A stretch of DNA of 64,000 nucleotides from Pandoraea commovens (GTDB lineage Bacteria; Pseudomonadota; Gammaproteobacteria; Burkholderiales; Burkholderiaceae). Position 1 is the first letter of the stretch. Every line of letters begins with the position of its first letter. The notes beneath the pieces are model-generated. The model had not been told where the DNA came from, did no database searches, and was given only the letters and a program-made list of their open reading frames with translations. Shown here in pieces: positions 41,597 to 49,934 of this stretch. The position numbers and the translations under genes are program-made. The stretch is taken from positions 372,001 through 436,000 of the forward strand of contig NZ_CABPSA010000002.1 of NCBI RefSeq assembly GCF_902459615.1, read 5' to 3'.

Positions 41597-42706
41597 TCAG
41601 CCCGCCAACGAATCGGTGAGCGCACTGCGCGCGACATCGAAGTCCACAGCGAAGCTTCGGTGCCACTCGCGTCGTGTGCTGTCGTCGATCCACGCACCAT
41701 CCAGACCGTTGTGCATGAACTCGCGCAGGTCGCCCAGCGAGAAACCGAAGTGGCTGAACATCAGCTCCCAGGCTTGCGCGGGGTTGACCTTGTGCAGGGT
41801 CGGGTCGTCCGTATTCGGATGAATCTTCAGGCCGAGGCCGGGCATGCGCCGGATCGGGTGATCCTTGGCCCAGCGCTCCGGCGTGAGCGTGCGCAGGTAG
41901 TACGAATTCGTCGGCACGACCGTGAAGACGATGCCGCGCTCGGCGCATTCGCGTGCGAAGTCCGGCGCGTCGACGATGGTGTAGCCGTGATCGATGCGGT
42001 CGCACTTGAGCAGCTCGACAGCGGTTTCGACGTTCGTCCACGGCATACCGAATTCGCCCGCGTGCGCCGTCGTCTTGAAGCCTGCAAGACGCGCGTTGCG
42101 ATACGCCTTCCAGAACAGTTCGGGCGGACGGTCGTTCTCGCGATAGTCGATGCCGATGCCGATGACTTCGTCGGCGCGATGCGCGCGCATCCACTCGACC
42201 ATTTCGACGGCTTCGCCCGGATCGGCCTCGCGGTCGATGCTGGGAATCAGACGGCCGACGATGCCGTGGTCGCGCTCGGCGTCACGAATCGCAGCGACGA
42301 TGGCATCCTGCGCCATCGCGTAGGGAATGCCGGACGTGCGCACGGTGCCCGTCGGGTTCCAGAAGAACTCGCTGTAGCGCACGTTGTACGCGGCGGCGTC
42401 CGCCAGATATTCGTAGGCGATGCGGTGCAGATCGTCGGGCGAGGTCAGGAGATGTTCGTCGAGCGCGCGCAACACACGCAGCACGCCCACGGGCTTTTCA
42501 CCACGGGTGTAGAAGCCGTCGATCTCGGCGCGATCGATCGGCGCGTTCGATTTTTCGGCGAGCGCCACGAACGTGTCGTGACGCACTGCGCCGAGCAAAT
42601 GGCAATGCAATTCCACCTTCGGCATCGCATGGAAGAACGTGCGATGCGCTTGCTGAATCTGCACGCCGGTGCGTGCGACGGGCACGTGGCCCGGTGTCTC
42701 TGTCAT
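41597..42706 (-). CDS. Adenosine-deaminase-family enzyme
   Basis: A member of the adenosine/adenine deaminase family, 369 residues from this start. Zinc and catalytic motifs are present: MPKVELHCHLLGA (HxH), TTAHAGEFG, RIDHGYTI and IHPNTDDPTLH. It converts adenosine (or adenine) to inosine (or hypoxanthine) in the cytoplasm. In-frame ATGs at 42730 and 42748 are also possible starts; no strong ribosome site decides. The next gene upstream on the same strand is an NCS2 purine permease, and together they suggest uptake and deamination of purines. Confidence 0.87.
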   Translation of the reverse strand: MTETPGHVPVARTGVQIQQAHRTFFHAMPKVELHCHLLGAVRHDTFVALAEKSNAPIDRAEIDGFYTRGEKPVGVLRVLRALDEHLLTSPDDLHRIAYEYLADAAAYNVRYSEFFWNPTGTVRTSGIPYAMAQDAIVAAIRDAERDHGIVGRLIPSIDREADPGEAVEMVEWMRAHRADEVIGIGIDYRENDRPPELFWKAYRNARLAGFKTTAHAGEFGMPWTNVETAVELLKCDRIDHGYTIVDAPDFARECAERGIVFTVVPTNSYYLRTLTPERWAKDHPIRRMPGLGLKIHPNTDDPTLHKVNPAQAWELMFSHFGFSLGDLREFMHNGLDGAWIDDSTRREWHRSFAVDFDVARSALTDSLAG

Positions 42707-42775
42707 AACGTCTTGTCTTGGTGAATTCATCGGCATGGGGGGCGGCACAACGCATGTCGTTCGCCGCCAGGTCGA

Positions 42776-44167
42776 TCAGTGACGCCCCACGACCGTCCAG
42801 AAGTAATACGCCAGCGGCAGCGCCAGCACGTAAAGGCCCCACGGCAATTCCTTGAAGCGGCCCATCAGTGCCTTGACCAGCACGTAGCACAGCAGGCCGC
42901 CAGCGATACCGGTGCCGAAGCTGTTCGAGAGCAGCGTGAGCAGCACCATGGCGAGCACGGGGAACGCGTCGCTGAAGTCGTCGAAGGGCACATGACGGAT
43001 GGTGCTGAACATCGACAGGCCGATCAGGATCAGTGCGGGGGCCGTGGCTTCCTTCGGAATGGCCAGCGCCACCGGCACGAAGAAGCACACCAGCGCGAAC
43101 ATCACGGCGGCGGCCACCGACGTGAGACCCGTGCGCCCGCCCGCTTCCACACCAGCGGCAGACTCGACCAGCGCGGTCAGTGCAGGAATGCCCAGCAGTG
43201 CACCGCCCGTCGCGGCAATCGAATCGACGAGGAACGGACGGTTGATGTTCTCCATGTTGCCGTGCTCATCGAGCAAACCGGCCTTGCCGCCGACGGCGAG
43301 CGTGGTGCCCAGCGTCGAGAAGAATTCCGCCGCGAAGAAGGCGAACAGATACGGCAGGGCGGAGATCGTCAGTGCGCTCTTCAGATCGAGCTGGAACGCC
43401 ACCGGCGCAATGCTGTGCGGCAGCGAGATGAACGACTCGGGCACTTTGGTCACGCCGAGCGGTACACCGGCGAGCGCGGCGACCAGGATCGACCAGAGGA
43501 TCGCGCCCGGCACCTTGCGGCCTTGCAGCAGCACGGCCACGCCCAGGCCGATCAGCGCGACGATGGTGCCCGGCTTGCTGAAGTCGCCCAGCGCGAAGGC
43601 ATTCGTCTTGGCATTGGCGATGACCATGCCCGCGTTGCGCACGCCCAGCACCGCAATGAACAGTCCGATGGACGCGCCAAGGCCCAGCTTGATGGCTGTC
43701 GGAATCAGACGCGCCACGACGCTGCGCGCGCCGATCACCGTCAGCAGCAGGAACAGCAGGCCGGAGAGGAACGCAATGGCGATGCCCGTCTGCCAGGCGA
43801 CGTGTTCGGTGGCCGCAAGCGTGACGCCCACGATGACCGAGCCGCCGATGCCGGGGCCGACGACGAACGGCAGGTTCGCGTAGAAACCCATCAGCAACGA
43901 GAACAGCACGAACACCAGCATGACCGACGTGGTGGCCGCGCCGCGATCCATGCCACCCGTAGCGAGCAGCGACGGAATCACGACGAGCAGATAGGCTGCC
44001 GCCAAAAATGTCGTGATACCGGCGAGCACTTCGGTGTGCACGCTGGAGCCGCGTTTGCCGATAGCGAAACGGCGCTCAAGCCAGCCGCCTTGGGCGGTGA
44101 CTGTATGGGATTGGCCGTGCCCGGCCGGCGCTACGCGCTCGTTGTGCTCAGGAGAAGAGGTCTGCAT
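42776..44167 (-). CDS. NCS2-family purine permease (AzgA type)
   Basis: A 463-residue transporter with about 12-14 membrane segments. The family is identified by EVLAGITTFLAAAYLLVVIPSLL at the N-terminus, NLPFVVGPGIGGS, and the later TLGTTLAVGGKAGLLDEHGN and GRTGLTSVAAA segments of the adenine/guanine/hypoxanthine permease group. It lies upstream of the deaminase gene with a 27-70 base gap, depending on the deaminase start, so co-transcription is likely. It is divergent from a LysR regulator. Confidence 0.9.
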   Translation of the reverse strand: MQTSSPEHNERVAPAGHGQSHTVTAQGGWLERRFAIGKRGSSVHTEVLAGITTFLAAAYLLVVIPSLLATGGMDRGAATTSVMLVFVLFSLLMGFYANLPFVVGPGIGGSVIVGVTLAATEHVAWQTGIAIAFLSGLLFLLLTVIGARSVVARLIPTAIKLGLGASIGLFIAVLGVRNAGMVIANAKTNAFALGDFSKPGTIVALIGLGVAVLLQGRKVPGAILWSILVAALAGVPLGVTKVPESFISLPHSIAPVAFQLDLKSALTISALPYLFAFFAAEFFSTLGTTLAVGGKAGLLDEHGNMENINRPFLVDSIAATGGALLGIPALTALVESAAGVEAGGRTGLTSVAAAVMFALVCFFVPVALAIPKEATAPALILIGLSMFSTIRHVPFDDFSDAFPVLAMVLLTLLSNSFGTGIAGGLLCYVLVKALMGRFKELPWGLYVLALPLAYYFWTVVGRH

Positions 44168-44240
44168 AAGCCAAGAATAGAAGGTCTTTGCGTGGCACTT
44201 TACGTGCGTGCGACTATAAATAAAAAATGAAATTACTTAT

Positions 44241-44258
44241 GATTCGATAATTCGAATC
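44241..44258. promoter_or_regulatory. Palindromic operator between the purine permease and LysR genes
   Basis: GATTCG-ATAATT-CGAATC, a perfect 18-base dyad in an AT-rich patch 74 bases before the permease start. A related dyad lies upstream of the porin gene at 47913, which suggests one regulator for both units. Confidence 0.6.
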
Positions 44259-44367
44259 TATTCTTCGCGACGCTGGCGGATTCCTGGGCTTCCCCGGGGC
44301 CCCCCCGGCTGGCTGACGTCGCAAAACTGTTGTGTCCGACACACTGCTGGTACCTCTGGAGCGCGCC

Positions 44368-45411
44368 ATGGCGACTTCGTCCCGTCGTAACGAAAACACT
44401 GCAAGCCGTGCGGGCGAGACGCCCACGTCCAAAACGCCCGTCGCGTCCACGGCTTCCTCCGCTGCCACCGCTGTTACCTCTACGCCGCAGGTGCCACCAC
44501 TGCCCGCGCTGACGCTTCGGCAGGTGCAGTACTTCGTCGCCCTCGCCCACTCGCGCAGCTTCACGCAGGCAGCGCAGGCGCTCTCAGTCACGCAACCGGC
44601 GCTCACGGCCGCCATCCGTCAGATCGAGTTCCTGCTCGGCGGACGTCTCTTCGAGCGCTCGGCCCATCGTCTGACGCTGACCGAAGCGGGCACTACCATC
44701 CTGCCGCTGGCGGAGCGTCTGCTCAACGCCGCACGCGGTACGTTCGACGACATGACGAGCACCTTTACGCTGCAGGCGCAGACGGTGCGCATCGGTTTCA
44801 TTCCGTCGGTCGCCGCCCGCCTGTTGCCGGTGCTCGGCAGCTTGCGGGACGCCCATCCGAACGTGCGCTTCGCCCTGTCGGATCTGCCGAACAGCGAACT
44901 GGTCGCGGCGCTCGCCCGAGGCGAAATCGACCTCGGTGTCGGCATTCGCGACGAAGCCGACGAGGCCGGTCATGCGGCCAACACCGAGGGCTTTCGCTGC
45001 GACGATCTGTTCGACGACGAGATCGTGCTGGTGGCGCGTCGCGACGATGCGCTCGCGTCCGCCGAGTCCGTCAGCTGGTCGCAACTCACCGAACGCGATC
45101 TGGCCGTGTTCGTGCGCGGCAACGTCAGCGATTCCTTGCAACGCACGGGCGGGTCGCAAAACCTGCGGCTCGAACCGAAGTACCGCATGGAGTACACCGA
45201 GCCGCTTTATGCACTCGTGCGAAGCGGCCTCGCGCTGGCGATACTGCCCAAGCTCTACACCCTGCACCTGCACGACCCTGCGCTCGTGGCGCTCGACGTC
45301 ATCGCCCCGCGTGTGACGCGCACCGTCGCGCTGATGTCGCTCGTCGGCAAGGAGCGTGGCCCGCAGGTGAGTGCGTGCCGCGACTGGATCGCGCAACATC
45401 TGGCGACGTGA
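44368..45411 (+). CDS. LysR-family regulator of the purine region
   Basis: A 347-residue LysR protein. About 45 Ser/Thr/Ala-rich residues precede the helix-turn-helix LTLRQVQYFVALAHSRSFTQ and LSVTQPALTAAIRQIE, followed by the ligand domain. The ATG at 44368 with a GGAG site was preferred over an in-frame GTG at 44332. It is divergent from the purine permease, so it probably responds to a purine or purine nucleoside. The long disordered N-terminal leader is unusual for the family. Confidence 0.85.
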   Translation: MATSSRRNENTASRAGETPTSKTPVASTASSAATAVTSTPQVPPLPALTLRQVQYFVALAHSRSFTQAAQALSVTQPALTAAIRQIEFLLGGRLFERSAHRLTLTEAGTTILPLAERLLNAARGTFDDMTSTFTLQAQTVRIGFIPSVAARLLPVLGSLRDAHPNVRFALSDLPNSELVAALARGEIDLGVGIRDEADEAGHAANTEGFRCDDLFDDEIVLVARRDDALASAESVSWSQLTERDLAVFVRGNVSDSLQRTGGSQNLRLEPKYRMEYTEPLYALVRSGLALAILPKLYTLHLHDPALVALDVIAPRVTRTVALMSLVGKERGPQVSACRDWIAQHLAT

Positions 45412-45454
45412 ATCGAATGCGCTTCGCGCGCGTCCCTCGTGCGTCCATACGTAC

Positions 45455-45493
45455 GAACACGGCGGCCGATCTTTTCGATGGGCCGCCGTGTTC
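45455..45493. terminator. Bidirectional hairpin between LysR and the nucleoside hydrolase
   Basis: Perfect 13-base stem GAACACGGCGGCC/GGCCGCCGTGTTC enclosing a T-rich loop, between two convergent genes. No strong external T-run on either side. Confidence 0.65.
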
Positions 45494-45528
45494 GCTTGCT
45501 TCTACCGCCGTCCTGCGATGCCGCGCGA

Positions 45529-46656
45529 TTACGGCAGACGCGAAATGCGCTCAAGCAGCGTTGCGTAGAAGCGGTCGGCGTCGATATCGGTGAGCCACAG
45601 GGCGTTCACCGGACGTTTCGTGCGACCGTTCCAGTCCACCACCGTCTCACCCAGCGTGAGTTGGCCCGTCGTCTCCACAGCCACGTTCACGCGACGGCCG
45701 CCATACATCGTCGGATCGATCAGATAGCCGATGGTGCACGGGTCGTACATCGGGGCTTCGTCCACGCCACGGCGGCGCTTCTGATATGCCAGCGCGGCGT
45801 TGAAGATGTCGCCAACGATCGGGCCGCAGCGATTCTTCAGCGCATAGAACGGGGCGACGCGCTCAGGCGTAATCAGCGTCTTCAGGCTGACGTCGCGCGG
45901 CACGATGGTCACGGGCACGCCTGCGCCGAGCACGATGCTCGCGGCTTCCGGGTCGACGAAGATGTTGAATTCGGCGGCCGGGGTGTAGTTGCCGCGCTCG
46001 AACCACGCGCCACCCATCAACACGATTTCACGGATGGCCTTCGCGCCTTCGGGCGCGGCCGTCAGTGCCGTGGCGATGTTGGTGAGCGGGCCGATAGCGA
46101 CAATCGTGATGCTGCCCGGTGCCGCTGCGCGCAGCGTGTCGATCAGATACGTGACGGCATGCTGTGGTGCGAGCGGCGCGCGCGGGTCGTGCAGCGGCGC
46201 ACCTTCGAGACCTGAGCGGCCCATCACGTTCGCTACCGTCACCAGTTCGCGCATGAGCGGCTTCGGGCAACCGGCGTACACCGGCAGCGTTTTGGTCTTG
46301 TCGGCCCAGTCGCGCACGATGCGCGCGTTGCGCTCGGTCAGGCTCAGCGGCACGTTGCCGCCGACGACGGTCAACGCCTTGAGGTCGATCTGGTCGCTCG
46401 CGCCCAGGGCCATCAGGATCGCGACGGCGTCGTCCTGACCCGGATCGCAGTCGATGATCACCGTGCGACGCGGCGAGCCTTCCGCAGTGAGCGGCGACGC
46501 GCCTTCGGTTTTCGTCATTTGGGCGAAGGCGCTACCGGCCATTGATGCACCGACGGTGGCCATCGATGCAGCCAGCGACGTGCGCAGGAAGCTGCGGCGG
46601 CTGTGCTGACGGTTGTCGGTGGTCGTATCGTTGTTCAGTTCGGTCGTTGTCGTCAT
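45529..46656 (-). CDS. Exported nucleoside hydrolase (Tat substrate)
   Basis: A 375-residue inosine-uridine-preferring nucleoside hydrolase. The N-terminus has a twin-arginine signal (SRRSFLRTSLAASMA) ending in SAFAQ, so it folds in the cytoplasm and acts in the periplasm. The calcium/ribose site IIDCDPGQDDAVAILMAL is near residues 67-84; NIFVDPEAA and YDPCTIGYLI are later active-site segments. It splits nucleosides to base and ribose outside the cytoplasm. It is the second gene of an operon with a porin, 19 bases downstream of it. Confidence 0.9.
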   Translation of the reverse strand: MTTTTELNNDTTTDNRQHSRRSFLRTSLAASMATVGASMAGSAFAQMTKTEGASPLTAEGSPRRTVIIDCDPGQDDAVAILMALGASDQIDLKALTVVGGNVPLSLTERNARIVRDWADKTKTLPVYAGCPKPLMRELVTVANVMGRSGLEGAPLHDPRAPLAPQHAVTYLIDTLRAAAPGSITIVAIGPLTNIATALTAAPEGAKAIREIVLMGGAWFERGNYTPAAEFNIFVDPEAASIVLGAGVPVTIVPRDVSLKTLITPERVAPFYALKNRCGPIVGDIFNAALAYQKRRRGVDEAPMYDPCTIGYLIDPTMYGGRRVNVAVETTGQLTLGETVVDWNGRTKRPVNALWLTDIDADRFYATLLERISRLP

Positions 46657-46675
46657 GTTGTCGAACCCGCTTGAA

Positions 46676-47806
46676 TTAGAACGTGTGACGCATGCCCAGC
46701 GTCACAGCCATCTGACGCTTGGTGCTCGACGCGGCGTAGCCGAAGAGCTGCGCGTACTTGGCGTCGCCAGCGGCTTGCTGTGCGTTGAGCGTGAGTGCGA
46801 CGTCCGTGCGCTTGGACAGCCAGTAGTCGGCTTGCAGGTTGACCTGATGCCATTGCGGACGCGTATTGATCACATCGTACTTGCCGGACGTAAAGCCGTA
46901 CGCCGCGCCCAGCACCAGCGCCGGGGTGACGTTGTAGTTCAGCGTCAGGTTGTAGTTTTGGAGATGCAGGTGCGAGTTGTCGATGTACGTGTAGTGCACG
47001 TCCGAGAACATGGCGCCGATGAGTGCCGGGCCCCAGCGGTAGAAACCGCCCGTGGCGAAGATGCGTTGCTGGTTCGCGAAGACGTTCGCGGGCGTGGCGC
47101 TCTTCGAGAAGATCAGCAGCGGGCTTGCGTAGTCGTTGGCGATGGCGCCGTCGTTGTTGGTGCCGCTGAACGGATTGTTGTACTGCGCGTAGGCAGCGTT
47201 CCAGTCGAAGTCGCCGTACTTGTAGCCGAGGCCGAAGCTGTAGGCGTTGTTGTTGCGAAAGCCCGTGGCCGAGTTCGAGAAGCCGTATTGCGCCGTGCCG
47301 TGGAAGCCACCGACCGTCGGGCTGACCCACTTGACCGAGTTCTGCATGCGCAGGTCGTTGTAGCCGTTGTCGTTATCGCCGATGTTCACGCCGTTGCTCG
47401 AAATGATGATCGGGCCGACGTAGTCGTGAAGGGTGTCGTACTGGCGACCCAGCGTGAACGTGCCCCACGTCTTGTCCGAGAGGCCGACGAACGACTGACG
47501 ACCGAACGCGCGACCGTTCTGTGCACCCGTGCCGTTCACGATGCTGAAGCCCGCTTCGAGCGTGAAGATGGCCTTGGTGCCGTTACCGAGGTCTTCCGAG
47601 CCACGCAAGCCCCAGCGCGGATTCTGGTTGGTGCCCGAGAGTGCCTGCCAGTTCTTGCTGCCGCCCTGATTGCTCACATACCCCACGCCGCCCGAGATCA
47701 GGCCGTAAATCGTGACGTTGCTTTGTGCGTGTGCGGCGGTGGCGGCGACGCCAATGGCGGCGATAAAGCTGGCACGGCCCAGGCGGGCCAGAATCGTGGT
47801 CTTCAT
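46676..47806 (-). CDS. General porin (betaproteobacterial OmpC-like)
   Basis: A 376-residue outer-membrane porin. Signal peptide residues 1-27 end AHAQ; the mature start SNVTIYGLISGGVGYVSNQGG is typical of Burkholderiales porins. It has the RWGLRGSEDLGNGTKAIFTLE and GRQYDTLHDYV segments and ends with the required terminal Phe (TLGMRHTF). It forms a trimeric 16-strand pore. Being the first gene before a periplasmic nucleoside hydrolase, it probably admits nucleosides. Confidence 0.92.
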   Translation of the reverse strand: MKTTILARLGRASFIAAIGVAATAAHAQSNVTIYGLISGGVGYVSNQGGSKNWQALSGTNQNPRWGLRGSEDLGNGTKAIFTLEAGFSIVNGTGAQNGRAFGRQSFVGLSDKTWGTFTLGRQYDTLHDYVGPIIISSNGVNIGDNDNGYNDLRMQNSVKWVSPTVGGFHGTAQYGFSNSATGFRNNNAYSFGLGYKYGDFDWNAAYAQYNNPFSGTNNDGAIANDYASPLLIFSKSATPANVFANQQRIFATGGFYRWGPALIGAMFSDVHYTYIDNSHLHLQNYNLTLNYNVTPALVLGAAYGFTSGKYDVINTRPQWHQVNLQADYWLSKRTDVALTLNAQQAAGDAKYAQLFGYAASSTKRQMAVTLGMRHTF

Positions 47807-47912
47807 GAGGTGTGCTTCTCTAAGGTCTAAGTCCGCGCGCTTGCGAGAGTTGGCGCGATTCGGACCGAACTATAGGGAAGGGTCTTGTATAAATATAATT
47901 TTGATTTTTTAT

Positions 47913-47935
47913 ATATCGATAAATTCTATCGATAT
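47913..47935. promoter_or_regulatory. Palindrome upstream of the porin gene
   Basis: ATATCGATA-AATTC-TATCGATAT, a perfect dyad with 9-base arms, 107 bases upstream of the porin start in an AT-rich block. It shares the ATTCGATAA-like core with the dyad at 44241. The remainder of the 430-base gap holds the upstream arm of the duplication beginning at 48090. Confidence 0.6.
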
Positions 47936-48240
47936 TAGCGCGACGACCGCGTCAGGGCTTGCTGGGCAGGGAGGATGCCCCAAAACAGGGCTATGCGCCG
48001 GGCGTTGCGTGCGGCAGACACTTGCGTCTGACGCACAAGCGATGTGATGAGCGGTAACTGCAAGTTTGCCAGCAAGCGCATGTCCATGATGCCAGCGTGC
48101 GAGTCTTTCTATCCGGACGCAATGTCCGAAAGCTCGCGCGGCATGATTCGCGCCAATAAAAACCACAGGAACGTTACGAACGCAGAGTGCTGAGTCACGC
48201 CCGAGTGAATCTTCCCTAAACGTTTGAAAGGAGCATTGCC

Positions 48241-48930
48241 ATGCTTTCTTCTATTGCGAATGCCGGAGCGACTCAGCAACTCAATGCCAACGCCGTTTCA
48301 CAGACGGGCGGACCCGTTGCAACCGACGGCGCCTATCGCGCGACGCTGGCAGAGGCCATTGGATCGAAATACCTCATGGTGCTAGGCGATTACGGAACAG
48401 GTTCCGATGAGGCGACGCTGAATCGCCAAACGGAAACTTTCACCCGGATGCTAACGCTATTGAAGACGCGCTTTCACGAGTCCGAAGGTGGACGAGCGAA
48501 AGATGGAAAGCGTCCGTATCCGACCGACCAGCTTGTGCTGCTGACGTATGGCAATAGCAACCGGGTAAGTGCGTTCATCCGCATTGCCAACGACCTCGCG
48601 AATCAGCCTGGCAAGCCCATCGAATCCATCGGTATCGTGTTTCCCGGCGATCCGCAGCGGGTTCGCGATCTCCCTTGCTCGCACTTCATCGAGGTCGCGC
48701 ATGCCCCCGCAGCCGGCGAGCCGGCGCGCTTACCGGAATCAAAGGAACCGCTCGTAGTTGAAGCGTTGAAGATCGCGGTTGAAGAATGGCAAAAGGCATA
48801 TCCCGGCGTGCCAGACCCCGGCGACAAATTCCACGGCATGTACGCGACCCTCGATCACAGCAACGTGGAAGCACAGGAACACGCGCTGATCCAAGGCAAG
48901 TGGGGCTGGATGGATATGAGCACACGCTGA
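48241..48930 (+). CDS. Unrecognised Rossmann-like protein, family founder copy
   Basis: A 229-residue cytoplasmic-type protein of unknown family. After a Ser/Ala/Asn-rich leader come a strand KYLMVLGDYG, a helix, a strand QLVLLTYGNSN, a helix ANDLANQPGK and a strand IESIGIVFPGD, an alternating beta/alpha order like a nucleotide-binding fold. The C-terminus has LPESKEPLVVEALKIAVEEW and GKWGWMD. A strong ribosome site (GAAAGGAG) precedes the ATG. A decayed tandem copy lies at 49184 and related genes at 49935 and probably 52287. No function can be assigned. Confidence 0.7.
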   Translation: MLSSIANAGATQQLNANAVSQTGGPVATDGAYRATLAEAIGSKYLMVLGDYGTGSDEATLNRQTETFTRMLTLLKTRFHESEGGRAKDGKRPYPTDQLVLLTYGNSNRVSAFIRIANDLANQPGKPIESIGIVFPGDPQRVRDLPCSHFIEVAHAPAAGEPARLPESKEPLVVEALKIAVEEWQKAYPGVPDPGDKFHGMYATLDHSNVEAQEHALIQGKWGWMDMSTR

Positions 48931-49183
48931 ACCGTCAACGAGCATGAAGCGAGCGTCGCTTGTCGGCTCCTTTGAGGGCAACCTGCCATCCGAATCGGAG
49001 CCGACGCGAACGCGCAAACTGCCAGCGTGCGAGTGTCTCGAGCCCGATGCAATGTCGGAATGCTCGCACAGCGTGATTGCCGCCGACACGAACGATAAGA
49101 GAAGGATAAGAGAACGATACGAATGCATGGCGACCAGTCACGGCGAAGTGAATTTTTCACAAACGCTTGAAAGGAGAATTGCC

Positions 49184-49560
49184 ATGTTTTCAGTGACGAA
49201 CACCGGGGCGGCTCTGCCACCGAATGTCAGCGCCGTTTCTCAGGCGAACACCCCTATCGCTACCGATAGCGCTTATCGCGGCGCATTAGCGTCGGCCATC
49301 GGGTCGAAATACCTCATGATGCTTGGCGATTACGGCGCACCTTCCGATGAGCCGGCGTGCTTGCCGGAATCAAAGGAACCGCTCGTCGTTGAAGCGATGA
49401 AGATCGCGGTCGAAGGATGGCAAAAGGCAAACCCCGGCGTGCCAGACCCCGGCATCAAATTCCACGGCATGTAGGTGACCTCGATCACAGCAACGTGGAA
49501 GCGCAGGAACATGCGCTGATCCAAGGCAAGTGGGGTTGGCAGGATATGAGCTTGGCCTGA
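49184..49560 (+). pseudogene. Decayed tandem copy of the gene at 48241
   Basis: The first 56 codons parallel the intact gene (AIGSKYLMMLGDYG). Then 309 bases are missing between two GAG codons, in frame, joining SDE to PACLPESKEPLVVEAMKIAVE. At KFHGM a lost base creates TAG at 49472-49474. Beyond it, in a shifted frame, the sequence still matches the parent tail (DHSNVEAQEHALIQGKWGW) up to the TGA at 49558. A 96-residue product could still be made because the ribosome site is intact. Confidence 0.8.
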
Positions 49561-49580
49561 ATTGCCCCGTACCGTCCCAT

Positions 49581-49690
49581 CAACACCGGCGCCTGTGCCA
49601 CCAGATACAGCACGGCGCCATGCGCTCGGCGACATCTCTGAGTTGTGCGTCGAGCGCCTTTCGTAACGATTCGCTGCGGTCTCTTGTCCT
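49581..49690 (-). pseudogene. Duplicated fragment of the DUF445 gene
   Basis: Two pieces of the 3' part of the DUF445 gene at 50893-52164 recur here in the same orientation. Positions 49581-49619 match 50905-50943, and 49617-49678 match 51092-51153, with about 148 bases deleted between them. The encoded match is RSESLRKALDAQLRDVAERMAP. The fragment places a second DUF445 end on the other side of the gene at 49935, marking a duplication breakpoint. The rest of the gap to 49935 holds no gene I can support. Confidence 0.8.
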
Positions 49691-49934
49691 ATATCTCGCC
49701 CCAAGCGGGTTTTCGCCGAATTGGAACCGTGCCGAATAACGGTGGCGCTTGTAAAAGAGGAGGGCGAAAACGCAGCGCGGCAAGAGCGGATCCTGCAAGT
49801 TTCTCAAGTGCGAGGGGACAACGATAGGCCCGTGCGTTGGCGATCCAAGGAACGGCGACCACGTCGCGGCTTCGACAGATTTCCTGATTCTGCGCGGTCG
49901 CTCTCCGAAACCCAATCTCGTTAGGAGCATCAAC

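Larger units (their letters stand above)
48090..49560 (+). repeat. Tandem duplication containing the gene at 48241 and its decayed copy
   Basis: Two copies of one segment lie head to tail: 48090-48930 and 49020-49560. They share the upstream string TGCCAGCGTGCGAGT (48090 and 49020), the leader around the ribosome site (GAAAGGAG-ATTGCCATG), and both coding ends. The second copy has a 309-base in-frame deletion. The 150-165 bases upstream of each start are related, so the promoter was duplicated too. Confidence 0.8.

Noticed and set aside
44281-44330. Terminator-like C/G-rich string before the LysR gene
   Set aside because: CCCCGGGG-CCCCCCC can fold but has no T-run, and it lies in a divergent promoter where a terminator makes little sense.
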